Source of the DNA: Aphelidium insulamus
Taxonomy: Eukaryota; Aphelidiomycota; Aphelidea; Aphelidiaceae
Assembly (NCBI GenBank): GCA_036784855.1
Contig: JAZDSV010000013.1
Span: 248,001-312,000 of the forward strand
DNA length: 64,000 nt
Reading direction: 5' to 3'
A model generated the notes under the pieces. The model was given only the letters and a program-made list of their open reading frames with translations, made no database searches and was not told the DNA's origin. The translations under genes and the position numbers were made by a program. Below, one piece after another: positions 53,671 through 64,000 of this stretch (its first letter is position 1; each line of letters starts with the position of its first letter).

Positions 53671-55672
53671 ATGACAATCATCCAACAATGCACTGCTACT
53701 ATCCTTGTTTATGCAATGCTCCAAATATCAAGTTGTGCGGAGTGGTGCCGTAGGGTTTCCTTGCGGCATATAAGGAGTTTGCAAAGTGGGCATCAACCCA
53801 AACGGAACGTGAAATCAAAACGCATTGCAATGACGGTGGCGGTGAATACATGTCATCAGAGTTTCGAGACTATCTTATCGATGCGGGCACCCAACTACAA
53901 CAGTTGGGCACAAATGAACCACAGCAAAACGGAAAAGCTGAGCGAATGAATTGCACCATTGTGGAAATGGTTTGAGTTGGGCCAGGAGGCCTGATTTTAA
54001 GGCACCTGCACAATGGATTGACTAATAGACAAGTATCCAGTAATTATATTGGTATTTGGCCTCACTGGGCCCAGCTGCCGTGGCTGGGCCTGCAAGGTCT
54101 GTCCTGTCCCCCGGGTCAGCCCTAACTGTTCGTACACTTCTCAACAATGCCGGTTTCCCAAAGGCGATGTGGGTGGAAGCAGTGCAAACTACTGAATACA
54201 TACTTAACCGGCTGCCATCCCCACGAAACAAGATAAAGACGCCATACAAACTCATGTACCGAAAGAAACCATCGTTCAAAGCTCTCAAGGTGTATGGATG
54301 CGCGGCGTTTTTATACATACTTGAAAAAAATCGTACAAAACTCGACCAAAAGGCGGAAAGACAATGGCTTGCAGGATACGACGCACACAAAAAGGGATGG
54401 TGTTGCTACTCGCCTGAGAAACACACTATTGTGGTGAGCAGCAATGTACGATTTCATGAGTCAATTCAGTACAAGGATCGACTGGCAATTGCAACTACAA
54501 GTCAGATCAATGCCACAAGTAATGCCACGGCGCCTCCTGAACCTATTTCTGATACCACGCCCATGGATTCTAGGCCACACATCGCGGAGGACAATATGGA
54601 TGAATTAGTATTGCCATTACGTTTGGAATATGTACCAGAAGCAACTGATCTACCTGAACCAGCTCAAGTACTTCGTCGTAGTGCCCGACTAAACCCAGCG
54701 GCGCCATTTGTAATTAACAACATGGCACTTTCCATGTATAGCGTGGATCTCGAAAATGATGGCCTCAATCATATTCTATATGTCTTGCTAGGCGAAAGTG
54801 AACCATCATCATACTGCGAAGCAAGGTGTAGCCCAAATTGGCTACTATGGAAAGCTGCCATGGAAGAAGAATACAACTCTCTGATTCAAAACGGCACTTG
54901 GGACCTTTCTGCACTGCCAAAGGGGCGAAAAGCCATCGGATGCAAATGGGTCTTCAAGATAAAGCGTGGAGCCGATGGTCGGCAAAAGACTGGGAAATTG
55001 AACAAGTGGACTTTGATACGGCCTTTCTGAACAGTGAACTCATGGAAGAGAAAAATCAACTTGTGGCTGGTGCGTGCTGAACGGAGCAGCCATCAGCTGG
55101 GCATCCCGCAAGCAAGCCAACGTAGCGACATCAACTGCACATGCCAAATATGTTGGCCTAGGAAATGCAACCATGGAAGCAATATGGATCCGACAGCTAC
55201 TCATCGAGATTGGCATGCCGGCCCCGGGCTCCACAATACTGTTTGGTGACAACCAAGCATCACTACAGCTCACAAAGAATCCGAAATATCACCAAAGGAC
55301 GAAACATATTCTCACACAACGCCACTTCATACGTGAGCAAGTGGAAGAAAATCAACTACAAGTGATTCATGTTCCCACGGAGGAAATGATTGCAGATATA
55401 TTGACGAAAAACCTAGACAAGGTGACTCACCAGAAGTTCGTGACAGCATTAGGCCTCATGGCAGAGAATGACTATGAGGCGATGACTGCTCACAAACAGG
55501 GGGAGTGTTGAAAGGAAACCGGTGGAACCGGACAAAAGTGACTAAGGTCACAGTCAATAAATCACTCTTGATACAATTATAACATGACAATCATCCAACA
55601 ATGCGCTGCTACTATCCTCGTTTATGCAATGTTCCAAATATCAAGTTGTGCGGAGTGGTGCCGTGAGGGTTC
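53671..55672 (+). mobile_element. Broken Ty1/Copia-type retroelement relic
   Basis: Recognisable pol parts in plus-strand order are part of an integrase, an integrase C-terminal/linker region, the beginning of a reverse transcriptase and an RNase H end (KYHQRTKHI-type Copia signature). A purine-rich tract and a short LTR-like TGTTG...AACA segment follow at about 55497-55584. A direct repeat of about 85 bp flanks the whole at 53671-53757 and 55586-55672. The element is clearly broken, with several breaks, and no complete copy of any part remains. The flanking repeats differ at a handful of positions, so it is not brand new. Confidence 0.75.
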
Positions 55673-56369
55673 TGCATGACATGGCTATCTCCTCGTTAGT
55701 TGATTGGAGCAAGAAAGCCAACGTGTTTTTATTTGATTGCAAAGTCCCCCTGACATATGCCAGAATCCTACTGTTCCATAATATCTCAAAAATACGTAGA
55801 CAGTACATCAAACAGCGGGCTGACTTTTGAAGCACATTCATGGCCGGGACTGGCAATTATGGCAACAACCAAACCCAGGATCTGCTTTAGCGGAGATTAG
55901 CTGACTGGCCGTTGTATGGCAAGCTATTAACAGATGGCACCGGCGCTACGAATAGAATAGATCTGTTGATCCCAGAGGTTAATTCCGAACTATGATAACT
56001 AACTTTTTTGAGGAAAATACTTTTTGAAATTTGCGCTGCGCCATCGGCGGACAACTTGCCTTGACTCAGCATTTCACACTAGAGCTGCGTCTGATACTTC
56101 TTCATAAACAACCGGCAGCAGTCCTTGCAGTGCTGATAGCAGAGTACTCATAGCACTGCAGCATTCTGACAATCAGTGCTTAACCGACTCATTCATCAGC
56201 CAATCAGAGCTTGCACAAGCGGAGGTCCGTTCTCATTTTCCATCTGTTATTGTTCATTGTGGTGCGGCAAATTCAAATACGCTTGAGGCTACAGACATTC
56301 ATCTGGTTGCAACTGCATCATATGCCACAAATTTGTCACGGCATGGTTGTCACATGGTATCACATCACA
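55673..56369. other. Intergenic, no gene seen
   Basis: About 700 bp with no coding frame of note. The words 'cattcatcagccaatcag' at about 56190-56210 resemble the CCAAT-containing segment found before the ankyrin genes, but no ankyrin sequence follows. Confidence 0.4.
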
Positions 56370-56765
56370 TGGCACTGATTGTGTACTTGGCGGCAATCGG
56401 TGCAGTGAATATCATCACATTCGGGTAAAATTGGGATGCGGTCACAAAAGTTGCCCCCCCCCCCCATTGTAGTTGCGGCAATTTTGCTCCTACAGCATAA
56501 GTTCGATTCCATTTGATTCTGATCTCACTTCAGGCTTGTACTATGTTGGGCAAACCAGACGGCTAGGCCCGCCATTAAATACCACTTGGCCAGATATAAT
56601 CCGAATATAATGCTTGGAGTCGTTACCGTCTCGATAGTTATTGTCCCAGCAATCAGCGGCACTCTTGCTTGGTTCCAGGTCGAGTAAAACCGCAGACGCG
56701 AGTCCGTTGTTGGTACTTTGCGCTACATGGCAGTTGCACTGGCACTGATTCCAACCCTATACGGT
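56370..56765 (+). pseudogene. Decayed copy of the PQ-loop gene
   Basis: The sequence parallels 44836-45250 of the PQ-loop gene across the exon-intron boundary, including the intron position (acagcataagttcg...cttcaggcttgtactatgt). It has an in-frame stop where the original has a Trp/His region (tcgggtaaaa), a run of nine or more C at about 56455-56464, a deletion of roughly 50 bp after 'taaataccac', and GAGTAA in place of GAGTAC near 56688. Similarity ends at about 56765. Because it keeps the intron, it arose by DNA duplication, not by retroposition. Confidence 0.85.
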
Positions 56766-56914
56766 GCGTATTTCGACCTGGGCTGTGTAATTTGTGAACA
56801 TTGGGCAGTCAGGTAGCAGTTACAGGACATCCCTCAGCATGCACTGGTAGCATGCACTCTATTGTCGGTGCTGCATTAACAGTTTGTCACCGCCAGATGT
56901 ATAGTAGTAGCGCA

Positions 56915-59900
56915 CTATGCACGCTGCACCTGCTGCTGCCATTCTCGATGGAACTTTTCACGGAACTGATGAAAGGCAGCAAGCGAGCCCTGCTGCTGCG
57001 TGCACACCAACTCAATTGCACTGCCGCCACTGTGAGCGGTAGTGGTGTTATTTGTGGTGCCAGTAGTAGTTGCTGGGTCTGCTGTGCCTCCCAGCTGCGG
57101 TGTGGCAGAGTGATGCAGCGTAGATGTTGGCGTGGATTTACCCTCCGAGCCGCCCACATCACTGCTGGCACTGTTGTGCGCCTCGGCATCGCCCGACTGA
57201 TTCATGGTGATCTTGAACTTTACCGACGCGTTGCTTGTATCAACTAATGGTTGCTGCTGCTGTGGCGGTGCTGCGGCTGTGGCGATGGGCGCGGTGCCCA
57301 AGCTGCTGCTGTTGGATGCACCAGATGCACTTACCGTTCCCTCCGCCACGTACTTGCACTTCAAGCTGATACCATCGCGTGACGGCTGCGACTGCACATT
57401 GACCGCTTGCAGCGTGGCCTCCAGCATCTCACGCGCCCGGCCCAGGGACATATCGGGCGGCGCGGACACGGTGAACGCCTGCGGTCGAAAGTGGAACAAG
57501 TTGGCGAACCAGCTGCGTTTCGGCGCCGTGCTGATCGCGGGGCTTGTGGCGCCTGTGTGAGCGGTGTTAACAGTGGTATATGGCAGTGTGTCCACAGACT
57601 GACACACATACCGTGAACGTTGCCAATGCTCGACACAACCGACGGCGACGACACTGAAATGCTGGAGCGGCCAGAAATGTCCGTGCTGCCATTGGACGCG
57701 CCGCCGCTTTTACGGTTGTTGCCGTTCTTGGGTGCTGGAGCGTTCGTGGCCACCGGTGATGGCGGCTCCGATGATGCCGTGCCAGCTGCTGTTTGCGGAC
57801 TGGCGGCTTTCTTGTCGGCGGCACTGCCCACCGTGCTGCTTGATGAGGGCGGCGACGTCGCAATGTTGGGCAGTGTGGGCATGGACTTGGCCGCCACGGA
57901 ATCGTACGAAGCGTCGCCGCCACCGGTGTGGAATGACAACTTTTTGCGCACATCGCTCAGTATGGAAGAGCGCTTTGGCTGCGGCTGGTGAATGGTGGCC
58001 ACGGTTGTGGGAGCGGTGCCCTGCGTTGGCGATACTGGCGGCTGTTGTTGCTGGGGCTGTTGCGACTGTCGCTGACCGGTCAACGCCAGCAGTGCAGCTT
58101 CTTTGGCCTTTTGTGCCAGTTCGGCCGTGAACTGTCCATCAGGCAGGACAGCGGCGCTACTGGCCGGTCGAGCTGCGCCGGTGCCAGAACCAGCAACTGG
58201 CGTGGGCGCAATGACAATCGTGGACAGCGGTGACTTGTTGTAGGAGCGGCGCTTCTGTGCGTCTGCGGCCAGCCGTTTACGCTCCGCGGTGGGCGAGAGT
58301 GGTGCGAGTTGTTGTTGTGCCTGCACCGCAGCGGAAGACGATGAAGACGGCTGATCCAGATGGCCGGCAGAGGTGGCCGCGGTAATCGAAGCCCCGGTGG
58401 CCAGATCCTGCTGACTGCTCCCATTCAGCGAACCAAATATGCTGGCTGCGCGTTCGGCGTACATACTGCCGCGGCTGCCATGGCTGCTTACACGGCGACG
58501 GGCCTTTGTCGCATCCGTGGTCTCTGTACAGTTATGTGAGTCTACATTACAATACTGACAATGCTTGCCTTCTGGCTCGGTTTCCAGCGCCTCTGATTTC
58601 CGCTGGCACAGAATCCAATAGAACACTTTTTCGTAGTTGGCCTCCGGTGTCATCAGGGCGCGCAGCACCGTGTCCTCATCGCCGTAGCCCAGCAGTCCCA
58701 GCGTGGCCACAATATCAGACTCGATGTTGCCGGCTTTAATATCCTCCAACGTCAGCGGGCGCAGACTCTCTGGCGTGGGCGGGTCACGCAGCGGTCCACC
58801 CGAAGTGTTGGCCCAGGTGTACGGCCGTTTGCGGAACCACGGATGCTGCTCAATCTCGGCGATGGTTATGCGTTTGAGCGGGTCCACCACCAGACAGCGG
58901 CGGATGAGGTCGGCGGCGTCGGCAGGCACACTGTCCGGCACATTAAATATGCCCGTCTTTACCTTTTGCAGTAGGCGGCGAATGTTCTCGTCGTCGAACG
59001 GGAGATTGCCGCAGAGCAGCGCGTACAAGATCACTCCGCACGACCACACATCTGCCGCCTGTCCATTGTACTTGAGGCCCTACAAGGAACGTATTAAGCG
59101 GTATCCCATCAAAAAGATGTGAGCTGACCCGAATAATCTCTGGACTGGCGTAGTGTGGACTGCCACAACTGGTCTCCAGTAGCTTTCCCGTGGGCTGCAA
59201 CGACGCCATGCCAAAGTCGGCAATCTTGATGTTCTTGCTGCTGTCCAACAGCAAGTTTTCTGGCTTCAAGTCGCGGTGACTGCAAATTACATTTATTATT
59301 GGTGAAAGAACATAGTTTAATATATTCACACATACCAGATCAAGTGCTTGTGACAGTAGTCCACGCCGGCAATTATTTGCTGAAAGAAGTTGAGCGCCTC
59401 GGGCTCCTTCAGGCGGCCACGCTGCACCAGATAGTCGAACAGCTCTCCGCCCTCCACCAGCTCCATGATCAAGAATAGTTCATCCTGCGACTCGTAGACG
59501 TCATACAGCGACAAGATACTCGGGTGCTGAATGAGTTTCATGATGCTGATTTCGCGTTCCAGTTTGCGGTGTAGTGTGTTGTTGCCTGATGAGGCTGCAT
59601 CGGTGGCGGCGGGATGTGGCGGAGCTGTTGCCGGAGATGTTGAAGATGTGTTTGAAGTCGGCGAAGCTGCGTTCGTTGTGGCCGTTGCTGCCGCTGCTGC
59701 TGCTGCTTTGGCCGCCTTTTCCTCTTTCTCCTTCTTCAACGCCACCTTTGATATGATCTTGATGGCCACACGCTGCCCCGTCTCCTGGTGTGTGCCCAGC
59801 TTGACGCGTCCTGTCAATGATACTCGTTAGATATGTCGATGATTATCGCCACCACTGACCAGTTGAGCCGACGCCGAGGGTTTTCCCCACGATGTACGGA

Positions 59901-60127
59901 CCGATGCGCGTGGACTGTTTTGCCGCGTCTGTTGTAGCCTTGCCCGGACTACAATCGTCATTAAAATCGATACAAGTATAAGAAAAAAACACAAAAGTGC
60001 ACACGCACGCCGCGGTGGTGGCTGTGCCGGCGGTCGAGTTGCGTGGGCTTCCGCTGGCGGACGCAGAGCCGGTGCGAGATGCGACAGGTGCAGAATTTCG
60101 CTTCTGCGAGTCGGCCGTGGCGCTCAT
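56915..60127 (-). CDS. BRSK/SAD-Gin4/Hsl1-type AMPK-related protein kinase
   Basis: 979 aa, six exons: 60127-60009, 59948-59860, 59810-59336, 59279-59129, 59079-57612, 57552-56915. Kinase motifs: [22 protein letters not shown] (Lys), [31 protein letters not shown] with the T-loop Ser/Thr region for an LKB1-like activator, and [22 protein letters not shown] 55-aa Ala/Thr/Ser/Pro/Lys insert sits between VAIK and the alpha-C helix. After the kinase comes the UBA-like [18 protein letters not shown]...[12 protein letters not shown] of BRSK and yeast Gin4/Hsl1. A long disordered region and a C-terminal KA1/AIS-type domain ([11 protein letters not shown]...[11 protein letters not shown]...FKITM) complete it. 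Such kinases link cell polarity or septins to the cell cycle. Confidence 0.92.
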
Positions 60128-60334
60128 TCAGCGATTTATGTATCAAGAACAAGTGTTGTGGACAGAGTGAGTGAGTGGCGTATCGTCTCTGTGTGTGTGT
60201 CTGTCTTGGCTGGCAGATTAGCTCCGGTAACAGCGACGCGTTAAATATTAAATGTATGTTTATAGCAACTGTGTCAATGTCTTGCATGTTGAGTTTATTT
60301 TTAGCACACCATGACAACGAGACGGCCGACAAGC

Positions 60335-61943
60335 CTATTCAATGCTCTCATCGCGTATATCTTCTCCGACGTCTCCCTTGGTTAGCGCGTCCATAACCAT
60401 ATTAATGATCTGCACGACAATCAATACAACTTGTGATACAAATAAAATAACACGATACTAACCAGACCAGACCAGAATATGTGCAGACACTGCAGCAGGC
60501 ACAGGCCCATGGCAGGCGCATACCAAAAGGGAATTTCGGCCGCCTTTCGCTGCCCCTCCTCCGATATCAGGAACCGTCTGAATTGCATTATAAGCCATCA
60601 ACATATTATACTACATATTATTACACGCACATGGTGGGCCAGGCAAGTGCCATGGGAAAGACAACACATCGGCTGACAATAAACACCAGGGCAAAGGCGG
60701 CAAACCAAATGTTGGCCAGAGTCTGCCGGCCAGAGTAGAGCATCAGTTTCGCGGTCTCCATGAACGGATCGGACAGATCGTGCAGTATGAGCACGTAGGT
60801 GCCGGAGCGGAACAGCTTAGAGTACCAGGAGAAAAACACCAGCAGGATCGTGACAATGTGATGGGTGAGCATTTGCACCTTGTCCTTCTGCTTCGGGCCC
60901 TCCACGTTGGTGAACAGCATCAGGGTGGAGTAGAAGTAGTGGCCGAGTGCAAAGTAGTAGTGCCACAGTATGGGCGACGCGGAGATCAGTCCAAACAGCG
61001 CGCCCTTGACACCGCCGCCACCTGGTTTACCACCACCAGCAGACAGCGATTCCACACCGTCACCACCACTACCCAGCACACTCTGCCACAGCGAGTGCGC
61101 AGTGTGTACGGCGTACGAGTAGACACCCGACACCGCGTCCGACAACCGGTCGCCAGCATCCGCCAAAAAGTCTGGCTGCGACATCTGCATGTACTCGCGC
61201 ACCACCTCCTCATTCGTGTCCACAAACGTGATGTTGCGCAGACGCAGGTCTGGCCAGTCCTGGTAGTTGGCGATGAAGCCGCGCTCGATCCAGCCACGAC
61301 CGCCGCCATGCTGCAGCCGGTAGATGGCATTGTCGGCCAGCAGCGCGTAGCAGCCCATCACAAACAGTGCCGAGTATATAAGCAGCTTCCAGCAGGTGGT
61401 GGCAAACTTTTGCCGCGTCAAGTCGAGCGCGGCCGAGGTGTCATCCGTGCCGGCATCGATGGTGCCCTTTGCGGCGGTGCTGGAGGCAGCCGTGTGCCGC
61501 TGACGCGCCGTGGAAGTACTCTTTTTTGACGTGGTAGTGGCCGTGGCTGTGGCTGTGCTGCTGCTCGAAGACAGTGGCGCGCCATCGGTGTCCTTGTCGC
61601 CGGCGGGAGGCAGCACGCAAAAGTACACCGCGAGCTTCTACGTCAAGACGTCAGCACCAGCGCAGAACACATGCATACATGCCACACGTACCGTAAAGAC
61701 AAAGTGGTGGAGCACGGCGTGAATGGCCGCCAGCACCAGCAGCACCACCACAATCATCACCATGTCCTCGGGCACGTGGATGTCCTCGCCCAGGGATGCA
61801 GAGGCCGACGCACCGGCCGGCACCACCGGACCACCGGCGCCGACAAACGGCCACCGACTATACTGGATGGTGAGCGTGTGCCGCAGCAGCCACTCGGCGC
61901 CCCTGTCCAGCCAGTCAAACAGGCACTCGCTGGCGGCGGACAT
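60335..61943 (-). CDS. Ceramide synthase (LAG1/LAC1, TLC domain)
   Basis: 482 aa, four exons: 61943-61692, 61637-60631, 60577-60463, 60409-60335. The TLC active-site block is intact: FYSTLMLFTNVEGPKQKDKV, then MLTHHIVTILLVFFSWY (catalytic His-His), FRSGTYVLILHDLSDPF and METAKLMLYSG. The last helix (LLQCLHIFWSGLIINM) is followed by an acidic tail (DVGEDIRDESIE), as in fungal Lag1/Lac1. It joins a fatty acyl-CoA to a sphingoid base in the ER membrane. The loop between the first membrane helices and the TLC core is unusually long: about 70 residues of Ser/Thr, and another Gly-rich stretch (SAGGGKPGGGGVKG) inside the lumenal or cytosolic loop. A (GT)n tract lies just upstream of the start. Confidence 0.92.
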
Positions 61944-61950
61944 TTGCAGC

Positions 61951-61977
61951 GGTGTGTGTGTGTGTGTGTGTGTGTAT
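61951..61977. repeat. (GT)n microsatellite in the ceramide synthase 5' region
   Basis: A GT run starts 8 bp before the start codon of the minus-strand ceramide synthase gene, so it lies in its 5' leader (as CA on that strand). Confidence 0.8.
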
Positions 61978-62147
61978 GTAGTGATTGTGCGGGTGTGATT
62001 GTCTCTACGTGCGCGGTGCTTCAATGCTTCACACAATGTGCATTATACATACTTGTGCTGATATATTGCACATTAGAAGTATGCACTTTTGTGGTATGCA
62101 ACTGACTAATGCATATTAATATATTCCCCTGTACGATCTCAAATACC

Positions 62148-63099
62148 CTATGGTCGGCTATACAGCAGCTTGTCGGGAGAATGGTGTCTCAATTTATGAA
62201 TCTTATTTCTGGAAGCCATGTTGAGCAGCTTTGACTCAAGCTCTTGCGCAGAATAATTTCCTTCCGAGGCAAGTATTGCAAGGATTCCAGCTACATGCGG
62301 TGATGCCATCGATGTACCCGACATTGCCTTGGATGCATGTTTTGAGTCTGCGCCTGCGGCTATTATATCCACTCCCGGAGCGAACAAGTCCACACAACTG
62401 CCGTAATTGCTGAACTTTGCCATATTGTCGTCACTATCCATGGCACCAACTGTTATGACGGGACCGGCACTAGATGGCGAATCGTGGCACGCTTTACTGT
62501 CCTCTTTCCGGCAGCAACTGCCATTACAATACCGGCGTTAACACCAGCAGATACCGCATCATTCAGTGCTTTTGATTCGCGCCGCCAATTGACATGTTGG
62601 CAATGCTTTTCACCCGCTTGGCTAGGCCAGTATGATGATGCTTGATCATCCAGTCAAGGCCCTTTATTACCACTGCAAGGCTCCCAGCATAACGCTTATT
62701 GACTGCACTTGTTTCAGCTGTTCCTCATCTAATTTGGCTGCATAGACCCAGCTGTACTGGTGAGTAACGTTGTCACTGTCCAACAAACGTGCACGCTTTA
62801 GATGACCTGTACAGTTCAGCATTTGTTATATACATCTATGCATATAATACCATCGGAAATGCAATGCGCTGCTCATCGTTGCTAAGCATGCTCCGGACGG
62901 AAGTGTTAAACGTTGGTGGCTCTCGAAGCTGCACAATGTACTCGCTTTCAATGATGTTGGCCACATTATCCACGGCCATCAATGGCGCGACACGTGTAGA
63001 AATTGCGGTAACGCCATAAAGCGCCACAGTCAAAGCGGTGGCAAGAAAAAGCATATGAGTGGTAAGAAACTCTGCATACTGTTTTTCTGACTGAAGCAA
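62148..63099 (-). pseudogene. Decayed subtilisin-like (S8) protease copy
   Basis: An N-terminal leader and I9-type propeptide (ESEYIVQLREPPTF) are followed by propeptide-end sequence, then a jump directly to GSLAVVIKGLDWM. The part with the catalytic Asp and His is therefore absent. Later pieces (SIANMSIGG, GIVMAVAAGK, CHDSPSSAGPVITVGAMDSDD, SGTSMASPHVAGI with the Ser) lie in changing frames. It is a close paralogue of the neighbouring intact protease. Several indels and the missing active-site residues make it a pseudogene. The final 97 codons remain open. Confidence 0.8.
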
Positions 63100-63219
63100 T
63101 CCCGTGATTGATAGACCTCTGGTATCAATTAAATTAGATTTACATGATGGTCAGTGAAATGACAGCAGTACTTTCACAAACAGTTTTCTTCAAGGCTTAA
63201 TACAGCTCACAATATTTGA

Positions 63220-64000
63220 CTACGTCTGGCTGAACAGCAGCAGGTTGGGAGAATGATCACCAGCATCTTGGACCATCTGAGTGGACGCCATTTGCAGCAG
63301 GGTTGATTTTAATGCTGCCGGAGTATAGTTTCCTCTAGCCGCAATCAGTGCAAGAACGCCAGCCACGTGAGGCGATGCCATTGATGTACCAGACAAGGTC
63401 CGCGATGAATTGGTACGCCCGATGCCAGCTCCTGTTACGGCCACTCCAGGAGCAAAGATGTCTACACATCGCCCATAGTTGCTAAAGTAGGGACGCGTGT
63501 CTTTCCTGTCAGTGGCACCGACTGTTATGACGGACGCTGCACTGGATGGCGAATCGTTGCATGCATCTCCGCCATCATTTCCCGCTGCAACTGCAACCAC
63601 GATACCGGCTTTAACAGCCTTTGCTACAGCGGTGTTTAGGGCCACGGATTTTGATACTCCCACAGACATGTTGGCCACGCTTTTAGTCCCGGCCTTCCGC
63701 TTGCTGTGGTCCGCCGTCATCCATTCAACGCCCTTCAGCACGCCAGCTAGGGTGCCATCACAATTGCCACCCAGAACCTTGACGGCAATGATGTTGGCCT
63801 TCTTGGCCACGCCGTACGTGATCCCAGCCACAGTGGACGCGACGTGTGTCCCGTGGCCACATCCATCAGTGTCACGCGAACCCTTGACAGCATTAAATCC
63901 CGATTTAGCACGGCCGCCAAACTCCACGTGCTCCGCGTAAACGCCACTGTCAATGATATAGACGTTGACACCGGCGCCAGCTGTGGAATTGTAGCGGTAA
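63220..64000 (-). CDS. Subtilisin-like serine protease (proteinase K family), 5' end beyond window
   Basis: The catalytic domain is complete from just before the Asp. Motifs: NVYIIDSGVYAEHVEFGG (Asp), GCGHGTHVASTVAG (His), VAVAAGNDGGDAC (oxyanion Asn), SGTSMASPHVAGVLALIA (Ser). The stop is at 63220. The signal peptide and I9 propeptide must lie right of position 64000. Cys residues (DGCGHGT, GGNCDG, DACNDS, YGRCVD) suggest two disulfides as in proteinase K. A secreted digestive protease is expected. It is adjacent to and in the same direction as its decayed copy, which indicates tandem duplication. Confidence 0.93.
   Translation of the reverse strand, partial: YRYNSTAGAGVNVYIIDSGVYAEHVEFGGRAKSGFNAVKGSRDTDGCGHGTHVASTVAGITYGVAKKANIIAVKVLGGNCDGTLAGVLKGVEWMTADHSKRKAGTKSVANMSVGVSKSVALNTAVAKAVKAGIVVAVAAGNDGGDACNDSPSSAASVITVGATDRKDTRPYFSNYGRCVDIFAPGVAVTGAGIGRTNSSRTLSGTSMASPHVAGVLALIAARGNYTPAALKSTLLQMASTQMVQDAGDHSPNLLLFSQT

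Noticed and set aside
60780-61529. Plus-strand frame of about 250 codons opposite the ceramide synthase
   Set aside because: Antisense shadow; His/Val-rich composition and no motif, while the opposite strand gives the complete TLC domain.

Overview
The window is nuclear DNA from a gene-dense, intron-rich eukaryote. I infer a zoosporic early-diverging fungus of chytrid type. Almost every conserved gene has introns of about 35-130 bp. Fungal marks are a SNF5/SFH1 subunit ending in a GATA-type zinc finger, a Kre9-like mucin-type surface protein, and a conserved C-terminal motif in the 20.6 kb gene. A J-domain-less RBJ/DNAJC27 (RJL) GTPase hints at a flagellated stage, because that family is known to track with flagella. 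Crinkler-type genes, subtilisins and large 'CPWD' ankyrin families fit the same picture. The species call is inference only.

Layout. 0-1.4 kb: gene fragments. 1.4-6.1 kb: a giant Thr/Val-rich membrane adhesin. 6.4-8.1 kb: F-box/MYND protein. 8.5-8.95 kb: broken ankyrin copy. 9.0-11.7 kb: RNF10-type RING protein. 11.9-15.1 kb: two ankyrin genes with signal peptides. 16.1-16.9 kb: ribosomal protein eS8. 17.1-18.2 kb: Ulp1-type SUMO protease. 18.5 kb: a 20-bp tandem repeat before an F-box-like ankyrin gene. 20.6-22.2 kb: fungal conserved protein. 23.5-25.4 kb: SNF5/SFH1. 25.6-28.1 kb: RJL GTPase, mitochondrial uL30m and a secreted protein. 29.0-30.3 kb: a third putatively secreted ankyrin protein. 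30.5-35.5 kb: NDUFAF5 convergent with a cation-chloride cotransporter. 36-38 kb: a secreted protein with a truncated copy, and a small orphan. 38.2-42.2 kb: a M18BP1/KNL2-like SANTA+Myb protein. 42.3-44.4 kb: cytosolic AsnRS. 44.7-45.4 kb: PQ-loop membrane protein. 46.3-49.8 kb: Crinkler-type NTPase-nuclease. 50.5-55.6 kb: mobile DNA (MULE, a hAT-like element with 8-bp target duplication, a broken Copia relic). 56.4 kb: dead copy of the PQ-loop gene. 56.9-60.1 kb: BRSK/Gin4-type kinase. 60.3-61.9 kb: ceramide synthase. 62.1-64 kb: a dead subtilisin beside a live one that runs off the window.

Housekeeping genes (translation, complex I assembly, chromatin, SUMO, sphingolipid synthesis, centromere licensing) alternate with fast-evolving accessory genes (surface mucin, secreted ankyrins, Crinkler, proteases, transposons). 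I saw no operon-like logic. Adjacent genes are often only 60-300 bp apart.

The strongest general signal is in the introns. Six of about 56 that I could place by reading frame and family alignment start with GC instead of GT, and three of these are in NDUFAF5 alone. All exon joins were made by eye; none has been checked against transcripts.
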